A DNA stretch of 64,000 bases from Pullilachnospira sp963929535 (GTDB lineage Bacteria; Bacillota; Clostridia; Lachnospirales; Lachnospiraceae), in contig CAWVIZ010000001.1 in NCBI GenBank assembly GCA_963929535.1, forward strand, positions 189,978 through 253,977. Direction: 5' to 3'. This document shows, in pieces, positions 13,365 to 21,508 of this stretch; positions within the stretch are counted from its first letter, which is position 1, and each line of letters begins with the position of its first letter. The notes under the pieces were generated by a model. It worked only from the letters and a program-made list of their open reading frames with translations. It was not told the origin of the DNA and did no database searches. The translations under genes and the position numbers were made by a program.

Positions 13365-14075
13365 TTACACATATTTTTTTAATATTTCTACAGAATGGTT
13401 CAGGACCAGATCCTCCGGAAAATCCATCTGTTCCAAAAGACGATAGGCATGTCCATGATTTCCCACCATTGAATCCACATGCGCATCGCTCCCCACAGTC
13501 ACAGGAACCTTATATTCCCGGCACAGCTTCAGCATCTCAAGGTCATTGGCTTCCGCTCCTACTCTGGTTCCCCGGGGATCCAGAGAATGATTGTTCAGCT
13601 CCAGTACCTTTCCTGTTTTCTTCGCGGCTCTCACCAGGGCCGGATAGTCCACAGGGAACCGGCTGTCATCAGGATGACCGATGATATGAACATACGGATT
13701 TTCCATAACCCGCAGATAAGCCCGGGTATAATCACTGCGGCTTCCTTTCTCCATACAGGGTGTATGCATACTGGCAATTACCAGATCCATCTTTTTCAGT
13801 ACTTCCGCCGGCAGATCCACATGTCCTTCAAAATCCAGAATGTTCAGTTCGCAGCCCAAAAGCAGTCTGACTCCATAATATTCCCGATCCACCACAGATA
13901 AATTCCGGAAGTAAATCTCCCGGCAGCTTCCTGGCATCTTGGGAGCATGTTCCGTAATCCCCAATACCTTCAGTCCTTTTTCTGCAGCGGCAGCAGCCAT
14001 TTCCCGAATGGTGGAATAAGCATGACCGCTGGCCAGGGTATGTGTATGCGTATCCAGTACATAATTATAATTCAT
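13365..14075 (-). CDS. PHP-domain phosphatase, YcdX-like
   Basis: A 236-residue metal-dependent phosphoesterase of the PHP superfamily, YcdX type. Metal ligands are visible in DTHTHT (8-13), His18, TEH (41-43), a central SMHTP, GHPDD and the C-terminal GSDAH. The length fits YcdX phosphatases (about 245). Substrate unknown; a cytosolic phosphatase is inferred. AAAGGATGG lies upstream of ATG 14075. The gene is divergent from the thiT transcription unit. Confidence 0.88.
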   Translation of the reverse strand: MNYNYVLDTHTHTLASGHAYSTIREMAAAAAEKGLKVLGITEHAPKMPGSCREIYFRNLSVVDREYYGVRLLLGCELNILDFEGHVDLPAEVLKKMDLVIASMHTPCMEKGSRSDYTRAYLRVMENPYVHIIGHPDDSRFPVDYPALVRAAKKTGKVLELNNHSLDPRGTRVGAEANDLEMLKLCREYKVPVTVGSDAHVDSMVGNHGHAYRLLEQMDFPEDLVLNHSVEILKKYV

Positions 14076-14344
14076 TGTTCTTCCATCCTTTCCTCTGTTT
14101 TAAAACACAGCCTGCACTTTATCGCGCATGCGCGGCATAATGCGGCCGTGTCCTGTCTGCATATCCAGGAACACGGCTGCAGTACACCTGAGAACCGCAG
14201 CCACCAGTTACAATACAGCAATTCTTTTCAAAGTCAATTCTTGACTTTTTATTTCTCCGTGCTGTCATGGTGCCAAAGCAAAGAGATCCCCCGGCCTTTT
14301 CGTGCCAATCCCGTCAGGTACCCGTCCGCTGCTCCCATGATTTC
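14076..14344. other. Intergenic with GC-rich hairpins
   Basis: The divergent region between the PHP gene and the thiT promoter. It holds GCGCATGCGC and other short inverted repeats near 14121-14150. No gene seen. Confidence 0.4.
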
Positions 14345-14373
14345 TTGACACATTTTTTGGCGTGTGATATAGT
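14345..14373 (+). promoter_or_regulatory. Promoter of the TPP-regulated thiT unit
   Basis: TTGACA at 14345-14350, a 17-bp spacer and TATAGT at 14368-14373. Transcription would start just before the riboswitch. Confidence 0.85.
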
Positions 14374-14387
14374 ATGCTGGAACTGAA

Positions 14388-14466
14388 AAGGGGAGCCCTT
14401 GCGGCTGAGAGGAAGTTCGGCTTCGACCCTCATACCTGACTTGGATAATGCCAACGTAGGGATTTC
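14388..14466 (+). promoter_or_regulatory. TPP riboswitch (THI element)
   Basis: The core follows the TPP aptamer: GGGGAGCCC then GGCTGAGAGG, CGACCCT, ATACCTGA, TTGGATAATGCCAACGTAGGGA. Binding of thiamine pyrophosphate is expected to lower expression of the downstream thiamine transporter. The distance to thiT (about 385 bases) is unusually long because repeat elements fill the space. Confidence 0.95.
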
Positions 14467-14603
14467 TTGCGATATTTATGAAGGCTGCCATACATATGAC
14501 GGTCTTCTTTTATGGGGCTGTCCGTATTACCGGTTCGGCTCCGTTTTTTTTGCCGGAAATTCACTGCCCCGAAAGGCAGAGGCCGCCCAAATGTTCTCCG
14601 CTG

Positions 14604-14640
14604 CAACGGTTCAGCCTTACGGTTTCGCTGCTGCAAAGAG
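14604..14640 (+). repeat. Solo end-hairpin related to the 143-bp MITE
   Basis: GCTGCAACGGTTCAGCC..CGCTGCTGC resembles the left-end hairpin of the MITE family (GTAACAGTTCAGCC..ACTGTTAC). It has no matching right end nearby. Similar fragments are at 15856-15890 and 48089-48121. Confidence 0.55.
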
Positions 14641-14661
14641 GTATGATGGACCTGTTGCTCC

Positions 14662-14804
14662 GTAACAGTTCAGCCTTCCGGCTTCACTGTTACAAATGCA
14701 TGCACACAGGCTGCGATTTGCGTAGCCTGGCGCCCGCAAATCTCGGGATCACGCTGCGAATGCAGCGTGACACCTCGCGGGACTTTGGAAGGCTGAACTG
14801 TTCC
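14662..14804 (+). mobile_element. 143-bp MITE-like element, copy A
   Basis: The left end GTAACAGTTCAGCCTTCC is matched by the inverted right end GGAAGGCTGAACTGTTCC. It is flanked by a perfect 8-bp direct repeat GTTGCTCC (14654-14661 and 14805-14812). The interior has the hairpin TCACGCTGC/GCAGCGTGA and no coding capacity. It is nearly identical to copy B at 35530-35672, with the same length. It lies in the thiT leader, downstream of the riboswitch. Confidence 0.9.
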
Positions 14805-14850
14805 GTTGCTCCCTTTATTCAGTATCCCGTCATACAAAGGAGGAATTCAT

Positions 14851-15513
14851 ATGCTGCATATATTTGTAAATGCAGAAGGCGGACTGACGGCCGCCGGCTA
14901 TGCTGCCAGTATCGCGGCGGCGGTGATTTTGTTTATCCTGGCGGTATTCATCGCAGGAAAGGTTTCCAACAAGAAAAAGATGGGCGCCAGGCAGCTGGTA
15001 TTTTGCGCCATGTCCATCGCACTGGCATTTGTCACCTCTTATATCAGATTTTTGCCCATGCCGTTCGGAGGCTCTGTCACCCTGTTCAGTATGCTGTTCA
15101 TTGTGATGACCGGTTACTGGTACGGTCCCAAAACCGGCATTTTAGTGGGATTTACCTATGGAATCCTGCAGTTTCTGCAGGAGCCGTACGTACTTTCTCT
15201 CTTCCAGGTCTGCTGTGACTATCTGCTGGCCTTCGCTGCCCTGGGTGTTTCCGGATTTTTCTCAAAATCCAGAAATGGTCTTTTAAAAGGTTATATTCTG
15301 GCCGTACTTCTCCGGGGTGTCTTCCATACGCTGGGAGGCTATCTGTACTGGATGAGCTATATGCCGGACAACTTTCCCCAGTCACTGGCTTTCGCCTATC
15401 CTGTGATCTATAATTACAGCTATCTGCTGGCTGAGGGCGCGCTCACAGTGGTGCTTCTGTGTCTTCCTCCGGTAAAAAGGGCGTTTGAACAGGTACGGAA
15501 TCTTGCTCTGTAA
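14851..15513 (+). CDS. thiT: Thiamine ECF transporter S-component ThiT
   Basis: A 220-residue membrane protein of the ThiT (YuaJ) family, the substrate-binding S component that captures thiamine and works with shared ECF energizing modules. About six membrane segments are visible. The family sequence begins near ARQLVFCAMSIALAFV, with FGGSVTLFSML, the GYWYGPKTG loop, the GILQFLQEPY helix and GGYLYWMSYMP; conserved aromatics (Trp, Tyr) form the thiamine pocket in the family. An N-terminal helix of about 40 residues is extra. AAAGGAGGAATTCAT precedes ATG 14851. Regulation by the upstream TPP riboswitch supports the function. No ECF ATPases are adjacent. Confidence 0.93.
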   Translation: MLHIFVNAEGGLTAAGYAASIAAAVILFILAVFIAGKVSNKKKMGARQLVFCAMSIALAFVTSYIRFLPMPFGGSVTLFSMLFIVMTGYWYGPKTGILVGFTYGILQFLQEPYVLSLFQVCCDYLLAFAALGVSGFFSKSRNGLLKGYILAVLLRGVFHTLGGYLYWMSYMPDNFPQSLAFAYPVIYNYSYLLAEGALTVVLLCLPPVKRAFEQVRNLAL

Positions 15514-15560
15514 CGGGACGTTTCATCATTTTGAGCAGCAGCTGTTTCCATCGGCTCCGC

Positions 15561-15718
15561 AACTGTCCAGCCTTACAGCTTTACTGTCTCAAAATACTGG
15601 TATCCAGAAGTCATGCTGCATTTGCAGCGGGATCCTGAGGTCTGCAGGCGCCATGCTGCGGGAACCGCAGCCTGTGTGCATGCTTTGGCGACAGTGAAGC
15701 CGGAAGACTGAGCAGTTA
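15561..15718 (-). repeat. Degenerate inverted copy of the MITE family
   Basis: The reverse complement reads GTAACTGCTCAGTCTTCCGG, then GCATGCACACAGGCTGCGG and ends in GCTGGACAGTT, matching the 143-bp element in order but with many changes. No target duplication is seen, so it is an older copy. It follows thiT. Confidence 0.7.
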
Positions 15719-15794
15719 CTTTGCCCCTGCCTCAAACAGGCAAAGCCCTTGCAATCCATTTCCCTTAATGCTATGATGTTATAAGTCAAAGTTC

Positions 15795-15895
15795 TCCGCG
15801 TCAGCTGCCCAACGGCCATACAGATATGTCCGTCCGGCACGCTGCCTGCGGGAATCATGCAGCAGTCCGGTCTTCCGGCTTCGCTGCTGCGAAAC
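15795..15895 (+). repeat. Fragments of dispersed repeats before the radical SAM gene
   Basis: GCGTCAGCTGCCCAACGG..ATGTCCG..CTGCCTGCGGG resembles 52,893-52,945, and GCAGCAGTCC..CGCTGCTGC (15856-15890) resembles the MITE end hairpin. The open frame that extends the next gene upstream runs through these repeats and is not likely translated. Confidence 0.55.
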
Positions 15896-15909
15896 GAGGT
15901 GGAATCAAG

Positions 15910-16842
15910 ATGGACTGGCTGGGAAAACCGTATCACTCTCTGGACTTTATGCTCCGGGAACGGTTCGGGGAAAAAATTTATAAAGTAGCTCTGGACGGCG
16001 GCATGTCCTGCCCCAACAGGGACGGAACCCTGGGAACAGGCGGCTGCATCTTCTGCAGCGCAGGAGGATCCGGAGATTTCGCTGCCAGCCGTGCTCTTGG
16101 CATTACAGAGCAGATCGACAGTCAGATTGCGCAGATCACCCAAAAGCGTCCAGTCAACCGGTACATCGCCTATTTTCAGGCATACACCAACACGTATGCG
16201 CCGGCGGAATATCTGGAGGATCTGTTTTGGGAGGCAATCTCCCATCCCCGGGTAGCAGCTGTTTCCATCGGCACCCGACCGGATTGTCTTCCGCAAAAGA
16301 CGGTAGAACTGCTGGCTTCTCTGAACCGGCAAAAACCGGTATGGGTGGAACTGGGGCTTCAGACTATCCACGAGCGGACCGCCCGGTATATCCGCAGAGG
16401 CTATCAGCTTCCCTGTTTTGCGGACGCAGTGGAAAGGCTTCACCAATCGGGTCTGGAAATTATCGTCCATACGATCCTGGGACTTCCCGGCGAATCGAAA
16501 GAAGACGTCCTTGAGACAATGGCGTATCTGAACCGCCTGCCCATCCAGGGGATCAAGCTGCAGCTTCTCCATGTGCTGAAAGGTACGGATCTGGCCAGGG
16601 ATTATCAGGCCGGGCTTTTTCAGGTCCTCTCCATGGACGAGTATCTGAATCTGCTGATCTCCTGTCTGGAGCATCTGCGTCCCGATCTTGTGATCCATCG
16701 TCTCACCGGTGACGGCCCCAGAGATCTTCTGATCGTTCCCCAGTGGAGCAGCGCCAAGCGTACGGTTCTCAATCAACTCCACCACCGGATGAAAGAGATG
16801 CATACATGGCAGGGCATTTTCTTTGAGGAGGGAATCCAATGA
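15910..16842 (+). CDS. TIGR01212 family radical SAM protein
   Basis: A 310-residue radical SAM enzyme of the TIGR01212/YhcC family. The iron-sulfur cysteines are Cys34, Cys46 and Cys49 in CPNRDGTLGTGGCIFC, the expanded spacing typical of this family rather than CX3CX2C. Conserved IGTRPDCLP and VELGLQT motifs follow. The substrate of the family is not established. GAGGTGG precedes ATG 15910; the frame extends upstream to 15826 only through repeat sequence. The stop codon overlaps the start of the next gene (ATGA), so the two are translationally coupled. Confidence 0.9.
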   Translation: MDWLGKPYHSLDFMLRERFGEKIYKVALDGGMSCPNRDGTLGTGGCIFCSAGGSGDFAASRALGITEQIDSQIAQITQKRPVNRYIAYFQAYTNTYAPAEYLEDLFWEAISHPRVAAVSIGTRPDCLPQKTVELLASLNRQKPVWVELGLQTIHERTARYIRRGYQLPCFADAVERLHQSGLEIIVHTILGLPGESKEDVLETMAYLNRLPIQGIKLQLLHVLKGTDLARDYQAGLFQVLSMDEYLNLLISCLEHLRPDLVIHRLTGDGPRDLLIVPQWSSAKRTVLNQLHHRMKEMHTWQGIFFEEGIQ

Positions 16843-17354
16843 TAGAAAAGACGTCCACACTTTACAAAATGATGATTCTCTATACCCTGGAAAGGGTTGA
16901 CTTTCCTCTTTCCAACACCCAGATCACCAATCTGTTTCTGGACTGCGAGTATACCACCTATTTTCATGTGCAGGAAGCGCTTCATGAACTTTTGGACAGC
17001 GGTCTGATCCAGGAAAAAAAGCAGGGCAACACCACGCTGTACGTAACCACGCCCAGCGGACGGGAGACCCTCTCCTTTTTTGAAAACAATATTCCGGAAC
17101 AGATCCGCAGAGAAATCCGGCAGTACATGAAAGAGAAGAAATACGAGCTGAAAAACGAGCATTCTGTTCTGGCCGATTACTACCGGACGCCGGAGCAGGA
17201 ATATGTGGTCCGCTGTCAGGTCCGGGAAGGGAAATCCACGCTGATCAGTCTGGAGCTGACGGTGCCTACCGAAGAAACAGCTCAGCTTTTCTGCAGGCAT
17301 TGGGCCGGAAAAAGTCCCGATATCTATGCCTATCTGATGGAAACCCTGTCCTGA
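16839..17354 (+). CDS. DUF4364 family protein
   Basis: A 171-residue protein of the DUF4364 family, common in Clostridia. The N-terminal 80 residues look like a winged helix (LYKMMILYTLERVDFPLS..TYFHVQEALHELLDSGLIQ..TTLYVTTPSGRETL), consistent with a transcriptional regulator. The C-terminal half is a helical/beta domain with YEL and EEYVVRCQV-like sequence. It overlaps the radical SAM gene by four bases and is followed by a good terminator, so the two form an operon. Function unknown. Confidence 0.85.
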   Translation: MIEKTSTLYKMMILYTLERVDFPLSNTQITNLFLDCEYTTYFHVQEALHELLDSGLIQEKKQGNTTLYVTTPSGRETLSFFENNIPEQIRREIRQYMKEKKYELKNEHSVLADYYRTPEQEYVVRCQVREGKSTLISLELTVPTEETAQLFCRHWAGKSPDIYAYLMETLS

Positions 17355-17395
17355 CAGAGCACAGATTTTTTCAAAACCATTTCCCCATATGATTT

Positions 17396-17427
17396 CATCC
17401 GGCGGAAGACCCCGCCGGATGTTTTAT
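17396..17427 (+). terminator. Terminator after DUF4364 gene
   Basis: CATCCGGCGG pairs with CCGCCGGATG and is followed by TTTTATAATTTC. It touches the stop of rarA on the other strand and may serve both. Confidence 0.85.
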
Positions 17428-18743
17428 AATTTCTTTCCAATTTTTTCAAAGTACGCCCGCACTTTCTGCTCATACCCATTTTCCGTAGGATAATAGAATC
17501 TTGTCCCTTCCAGTTCCTGCGGGAGATACTGCTGCTCCACGTAATGATTTGGATAATCGTGAGCATACAGATATCCCAGTCCATGTCCCAGCTTTGCAGC
17601 CCCTTTATAGTGAGCGTCCTGCAGATGAGGCGGTACCGTAGTCTTTTTCTGCCGCACAGATTCCATAGCCTGGTTCAGCGCCATATAGGAAGCATTGCTT
17701 TTGGGGGCGCAGGCCACATACGCCACCGCTTCTGCCAGAATAATCTGAGCTTCAGGCATTCCGATCCGTTCCACCGCCTGAGCCGCTGACGCCGCCACCA
17801 CCAGCGCCTGAGGATCCGCCATCCCCACGTCTTCCGCCGCACAGATCATGATCCTGCGGGAAATAAAACGGATATCCTCCCCCGCATAAAGCATTTTAGC
17901 CAGATAATACAGCGCCGCGTCCGGATCCGATCCCCTCATGCTTTTGATAAAGGCGGAAATGGTATCGTAATGCTGATCCCCTGTCTTGTCATATCTCACC
18001 ACCCGTTTCTGGATGCATTCCGAAGCCGTCTCCAGGTCAATGTGGATCTTTCCGTCGCTGCTCCTTTCCGTAGTCAGAACCCCCAGCTCCAGCGCATTCA
18101 GCGCTGCTCTGGCGTCCCCTCCGGAAATATCCGCCAGAAATTCCAGCGCGTCCTCCTCCAGGACCGCCTGATAGCTTCCCAGTCCCTTTTTTGTGTCAGT
18201 CACTGCCCGAAGCAGCAGTTTTTTAATGTCTTTCTTCTCCAGCGCCTTCAGTTCAAAAATAATGGACCGGGAAATCAATGCGCCATTTACCTCGAAATAC
18301 GGATTCTCCGTAGTCGCTCCGATCAGCACCAGCGTCCCGTCCTCCACAAAAGGAAGAAGATAATCCTGCTGCCCCTTATTAAACCGGTGGATCTCATCCA
18401 CAAACAGAATCGTCCGTTTCCCAAACATCCCCAGCCGGTCCTTGGCCGCTTTCACCACATCCTCCATATCCTTCTTCCCGGCGGTGGTGGCATTCAGCTG
18501 GGTAAATTCCGCGCTGGTGGTATTGGCGATCACCCGGGCCAGCGTGGTTTTGCCTGTCCCCGGCGGTCCGTAAAAGATCACCGACCCCAGCTTATCCGCC
18601 TTGATCGCCCGGTAAAGCAGCTTGTCCTTTCCTATAATATGTTCCTGTCCGACCACCTCATCCAGAGTGGCCGGCCTCATCCTGGAAGCCAGCGGAGATT
18701 CCTTCTCCAGCGCGGTTTCCTTCATATAATCAAACAAATCCAT
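17424..18743 (-). CDS. rarA: Replication-associated recombination protein RarA (MgsA)
   Basis: A 439-residue AAA+ ATPase of the RarA/MgsA/WRNIP1 family, which acts at stalled replication forks and interacts with SSB. Walker A is GPPGTGKT (about 60-67), Walker B is LFVDEIHRF, sensor 1 is GATTENP, and the C-terminal tetramerization region carries the conserved SNASYMALNQAM and LPPHLQDAHY-like (here VPPHLQDAHYKGA) motifs. Full family length. AGGGAGAAC lies upstream of ATG 18743. The neighbours do not add to its role. Confidence 0.95.
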   Translation of the reverse strand: MDLFDYMKETALEKESPLASRMRPATLDEVVGQEHIIGKDKLLYRAIKADKLGSVIFYGPPGTGKTTLARVIANTTSAEFTQLNATTAGKKDMEDVVKAAKDRLGMFGKRTILFVDEIHRFNKGQQDYLLPFVEDGTLVLIGATTENPYFEVNGALISRSIIFELKALEKKDIKKLLLRAVTDTKKGLGSYQAVLEEDALEFLADISGGDARAALNALELGVLTTERSSDGKIHIDLETASECIQKRVVRYDKTGDQHYDTISAFIKSMRGSDPDAALYYLAKMLYAGEDIRFISRRIMICAAEDVGMADPQALVVAASAAQAVERIGMPEAQIILAEAVAYVACAPKSNASYMALNQAMESVRQKKTTVPPHLQDAHYKGAAKLGHGLGYLYAHDYPNHYVEQQYLPQELEGTRFYYPTENGYEQKVRAYFEKIGKKL

Positions 18744-18897
18744 GTTCTGTTCTCCCTGTTCCTATTCTGTATCAGGCGTTTATCTGTTCTCCCGAAAATC
18801 CGTGATGTTCTCTTCTTCCGGCCGTTCCGGAAGAAATCGGACATCCTGTTTTTTCCTTCCATAATTACTCCGGCTTCAGGGATTTCTCTTTCCCCTT

Positions 18898-19602
18898 TTA
18901 ATCCAGCAGCAATTGATCCGCTGTGACAAAACGATACCCCTCCTCCTGCAGCCGGTCCACGATCGCCAGCGCCGCTTCCACCGAGGCCTCATAGCCGTCA
19001 TGCATCAGGATGATATCTCCATCCTCCACATTTTCCAGAACATACCGTTCCACTGCCTGAGCGTCCTGCAGCTTCCAGTCCAGGGAATCCACAGTCCAGA
19101 AAACGGGAATCATTTCCACTCCCACATCCAGAGTTTCATCCCACTCCCCGAAGGGCGGACGGATATACATGGGATATTCCCCGCAGGCTTCATAAATCCG
19201 GTTATTGGTGGTAAGGATTTCTTCTTTCGCCTCCTGGCGGCTCACTTTATTCAGCTGTACATGGTGATAAGAATGATTCCCCAGCAGGTGGCCATCCTCC
19301 TCCATCCGTTTTACAACGGCTTCCTTTCCTTCCATATTGATCCCCAGAAGAAAAAAGGTTGCCTGTACCTTTCTTTCCTTCAATCCGTCCAGAAGCGCTT
19401 CGGAATAGATACTGGGACCATCGTCAAAGGTAAGCGCCACCACGGGTTTTTCCTCTTTCACCTGTACTTTTGCCACAGCCGTATCCTCTGTCCGGGTATC
19501 CCTCCCGCGCCACGCCGCATCAGCTGCCAGCGCCGCAAGAAACATCCCGCAGACCGTCATGGAAATTTTCTCCCAGGTATTCCTTTTCTCCCTGCGTCCC
19601 AC
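18898..19602 (-). CDS. Polysaccharide deacetylase, membrane-anchored
   Basis: A 234-residue NodB-type (carbohydrate esterase 4) deacetylase, predicted to remove N-acetyl groups from peptidoglycan or another surface polymer. Motifs in order are TFDDGP (metal Asp and catalytic Asp), HSYHH (metal His pair), RPPFGEW, FWTVDSLDW and ILMHDG. A short basic N-terminus and one hydrophobic segment (ISMTVCGMFLAALAADAAW) suggest a signal anchor. I chose GTG at 19602 because AAAGGAGCGGAGGG lies immediately upstream. The frame is open to a TTG at 19740 and an ATG at 19689, neither with a ribosome-binding site. Confidence 0.85.
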   Translation of the reverse strand: MGRREKRNTWEKISMTVCGMFLAALAADAAWRGRDTRTEDTAVAKVQVKEEKPVVALTFDDGPSIYSEALLDGLKERKVQATFFLLGINMEGKEAVVKRMEEDGHLLGNHSYHHVQLNKVSRQEAKEEILTTNNRIYEACGEYPMYIRPPFGEWDETLDVGVEMIPVFWTVDSLDWKLQDAQAVERYVLENVEDGDIILMHDGYEASVEAALAIVDRLQEEGYRFVTADQLLLD

Positions 19603-19747
19603 TGCCCTCCGCTCCTTTCCTGCAAACCGCACATCCGTATGATAATAAAGGCCGGATACTTCCGCCTCCAAACAGTCCGGGGCTTTCATACTATCATATG
19701 GCCGTCCGGCAGAAGGAATTCCCGAAAAAGGATAAGACAAGAAAGAA

Positions 19748-19787
19748 GGGCACTGTACTTCCGCTTTTCACAGCAGGTACAGTGCCC
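19748..19787 (-). terminator. Terminator of the infC-rpmI-rplT operon
   Basis: GGGCACTGTAC pairs with GTACAGTGCCC around a short loop; the minus strand continues TTCTTTCTTGTC. It lies 17 bases past the rplT stop codon. Confidence 0.8.
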
Positions 19788-19804
19788 CGAATATGTCAAC
19801 TGAA

Positions 19805-20161
19805 TTATGCCAGTTTGGATTTTGCCAGCTCTGCCAGAGTCGCAAATCCTTCTGCATCGTTGATAGCCATGTCAGCCAGAACTTTTCTGTTCAGCTCCAC
19901 GCCTGCCAGCTTCAGTCCGTACATAAATTTGCTGTAGGACAGTCCGTTGATTCTGGCAGCAGCATTGATTCTCGCGATCCAAAGCTGTCTGAACTGACGT
20001 TTTTTCTGCTTTCTTCCGGCATATGCGCTGGCCAGAGCACGCATTACAGACTGTTTTGCAATCCTGTACTGTTTGGATCTTGCTCCTCTGTAGCCCTTTG
20101 CCAGCTTCAGAACTCTATTGTGTTTTTTCTTTGCGTTTAATCCGCCTTTAATTCTTGCCAT
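19805..20161 (-). CDS. rplT: 50S ribosomal protein L20
   Basis: A 118-residue ribosomal protein, full length. It starts MARIKGGLNAKKKHNRVLKLAKGYRGARSKQ, the basic N-terminal extension that threads into 23S rRNA, and ends in the globular domain (RQLWIARINAAARINGLSYSKFM). L20 is the usual autoregulator of this operon in Firmicutes through the leader RNA. Last gene of infC-rpmI-rplT. Confidence 0.98.
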   Translation of the reverse strand: MARIKGGLNAKKKHNRVLKLAKGYRGARSKQYRIAKQSVMRALASAYAGRKQKKRQFRQLWIARINAAARINGLSYSKFMYGLKLAGVELNRKVLADMAINDAEGFATLAELAKSKLA

Positions 20162-20195
20162 GTCTTATTTTCCTCCTTCGACCGATACTCTCTTC

Positions 20196-20393
20196 TTATA
20201 AATACGGTAAGATCTTCTTCATGCTCTTAACATTGGTCTGATCCATGATAGCTGCTTTTCTCAGATTTCTCTTTCTCTTCTGGGATTTCTTTGTTAAGAT
20301 ATGGCGTTTGTAAGCTTTATTTCTCACCAGTTTTCCAGTTCCTGTTTTTTTGAAGCGCTTTGCTGCCGCTCTGCTAGTTTTAATCTTAGGCAT
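20196..20393 (-). CDS. rpmI: 50S ribosomal protein L35
   Basis: A 65-residue basic ribosomal protein (MPKIKTSRAAAKRFKKTGTGKLVRNKAYKRH), the standard length. It lies 36 bases after infC and 34 bases before rplT, the conserved order. Confidence 0.98.
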   Translation of the reverse strand: MPKIKTSRAAAKRFKKTGTGKLVRNKAYKRHILTKKSQKRKRNLRKAAIMDQTNVKSMKKILPYL

Positions 20394-20429
20394 GTCTATT
20401 CCTCCTTAAACAAACTTCTAATTTATTTT

Positions 20430-20936
20430 TTAACGTTTTTCAGTTAAAAACATGGTCATGCTTCTGCCTTCCACTTTGGGCGCCTTCTCGATCACCGCAA
20501 TATCCGCCAGTTCCTTGGCGAAATCCTCCAGAATATACTTGCTGCTGTTCATATGCGCCATCTCTCTTCCCCGGAAACGCAGGGTAACCTTCACTCTGTT
20601 TCCCTTGGAAATGAACTTTCTGGCAGATCCGATCTTGGTGTTCAGGTCGTTGGTGTCAATGTTGGGTGACAGCCGGACTTCCTTCACCTCAATGATCTTC
20701 TGTTTTTTCTTGGCTTCCTTTTCTTTTCTGGCCAGCTCATATTTGTATTTTCCATAATCAATGATCTTACAAACCGGCGGCTTTGCTGTCGGGGCGATCT
20801 TCACCAGATCCAGCCCGGCATCCTGGGCATGCCTGTACGCGTCCCTGGCGGACATGATTCCCAACTGTTCCCCATTCTGACCGATCAGACGAACCTCCCT
20901 GTCTCTGATCTGCTCATTAATCATTAAATCGCTAAT
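20430..20936 (-). CDS. infC: Translation initiation factor IF-3, AUU start
   Basis: IF-3 binds the 30S subunit and proofreads start-codon choice. With an AUU start at 20934-20936 the protein has 168 residues beginning M(I)SDLMINEQIRDREVRLIG, the family N-terminus. GGAGGTG sits eight bases before this ATT, an ideal distance, whereas the first in-frame ATG (20922-20924) would be 20 bases away. AUU initiation of infC is known to give autoregulation by IF-3 discrimination in other bacteria; here it is inferred. The N-domain, basic lysine-rich linker (about 78-95) and C-domain (KVTLRFRGREMAH) are all present. Confidence 0.93.
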   Translation of the reverse strand: MSDLMINEQIRDREVRLIGQNGEQLGIMSARDAYRHAQDAGLDLVKIAPTAKPPVCKIIDYGKYKYELARKEKEAKKKQKIIEVKEVRLSPNIDTNDLNTKIGSARKFISKGNRVKVTLRFRGREMAHMNSSKYILEDFAKELADIAVIEKAPKVEGRSMTMFLTEKR

Positions 20937-21099
20937 TGTTGTACACCTCCATCATTACAAAATACCTTCCTGGGACATAGCGATCCAAAACTTCCTGAAA
21001 AGTCCCGACCGCTGGCAGGCGGCTGAACACACAGGTGCTCCTCCCATCTGCACCGCCAATAGATAGTGGAACTTCCTTCCCCTATCCGATCGGTACGAT

Positions 21100-21245
21100 A
21101 CTGCGGGCAGTTCACGGCAAAGCCGTTGGCTGTCCGTTGCCCGGCAAATGATGCCGCGTGCCGGCGGCACACGTTTGGCACCAACCGCAGCAAAGCGAAT
21201 GCCCGCTCATACAGGCATAACGGCAGCCTGCCGGGTGTATCGCGC
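21100..21245 (+). repeat. Dispersed 51-bp-module element in the infC leader
   Basis: GTGCCGGCGGCACACG followed by CCGCAGCAAAGCGAATGCCCGC matches the element at 27.9 kb in the same orientation and the 51-bp unit of the arrays at 0.3 and 49.1 kb. It occupies the stretch between the leader attenuator and the infC start. Confidence 0.7.
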
Positions 21246-21360
21246 AAAAAAAGTGGATAGACAGACTATCCACATAATATCACCGTAATCACATTAAATA
21301 AAATATGATACCATATTAACCATTAGTCACTTTCATGTGCTAAGGTGAGAGTGGATACTC
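21246..21360 (-). promoter_or_regulatory. infC operon leader with attenuator (L20-leader-like)
   Basis: On the minus strand GTGGATAG pairs with CTATCCAC, followed by seven T residues (21246-21273), an intrinsic terminator. About 75 bases earlier in the RNA, TATCCAC (complement of 21351-21357) can pair instead with the first arm of that terminator, so two exclusive structures are possible. This fits the transcription-attenuation leaders known for infC-rpmI-rplT operons in Firmicutes. The ligand (L20) is inferred from that knowledge. Confidence 0.8.
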
Positions 21361-21417
21361 TTCTTTCTTTTCCCGCTGTATCTCTTGCTTACAGCCGTCT
21401 CTTTTTCATACCTCTAT

Positions 21418-21446
21418 AAGCTACCACAACCCCTTCCGGCTGTCAA
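21418..21446 (-). promoter_or_regulatory. Promoter of the infC operon
   Basis: TTGACA (complement of 21441-21446), a 17-bp spacer and the weak -10 TAGCTT (complement of 21418-21423). Confidence 0.6.
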
Positions 21447-21508
21447 GCGTTTTTTTCAAAATCTTGTCTTCCGAAACATTACGTTTTCTTTAATATTCCG
21501 GTATCGGC

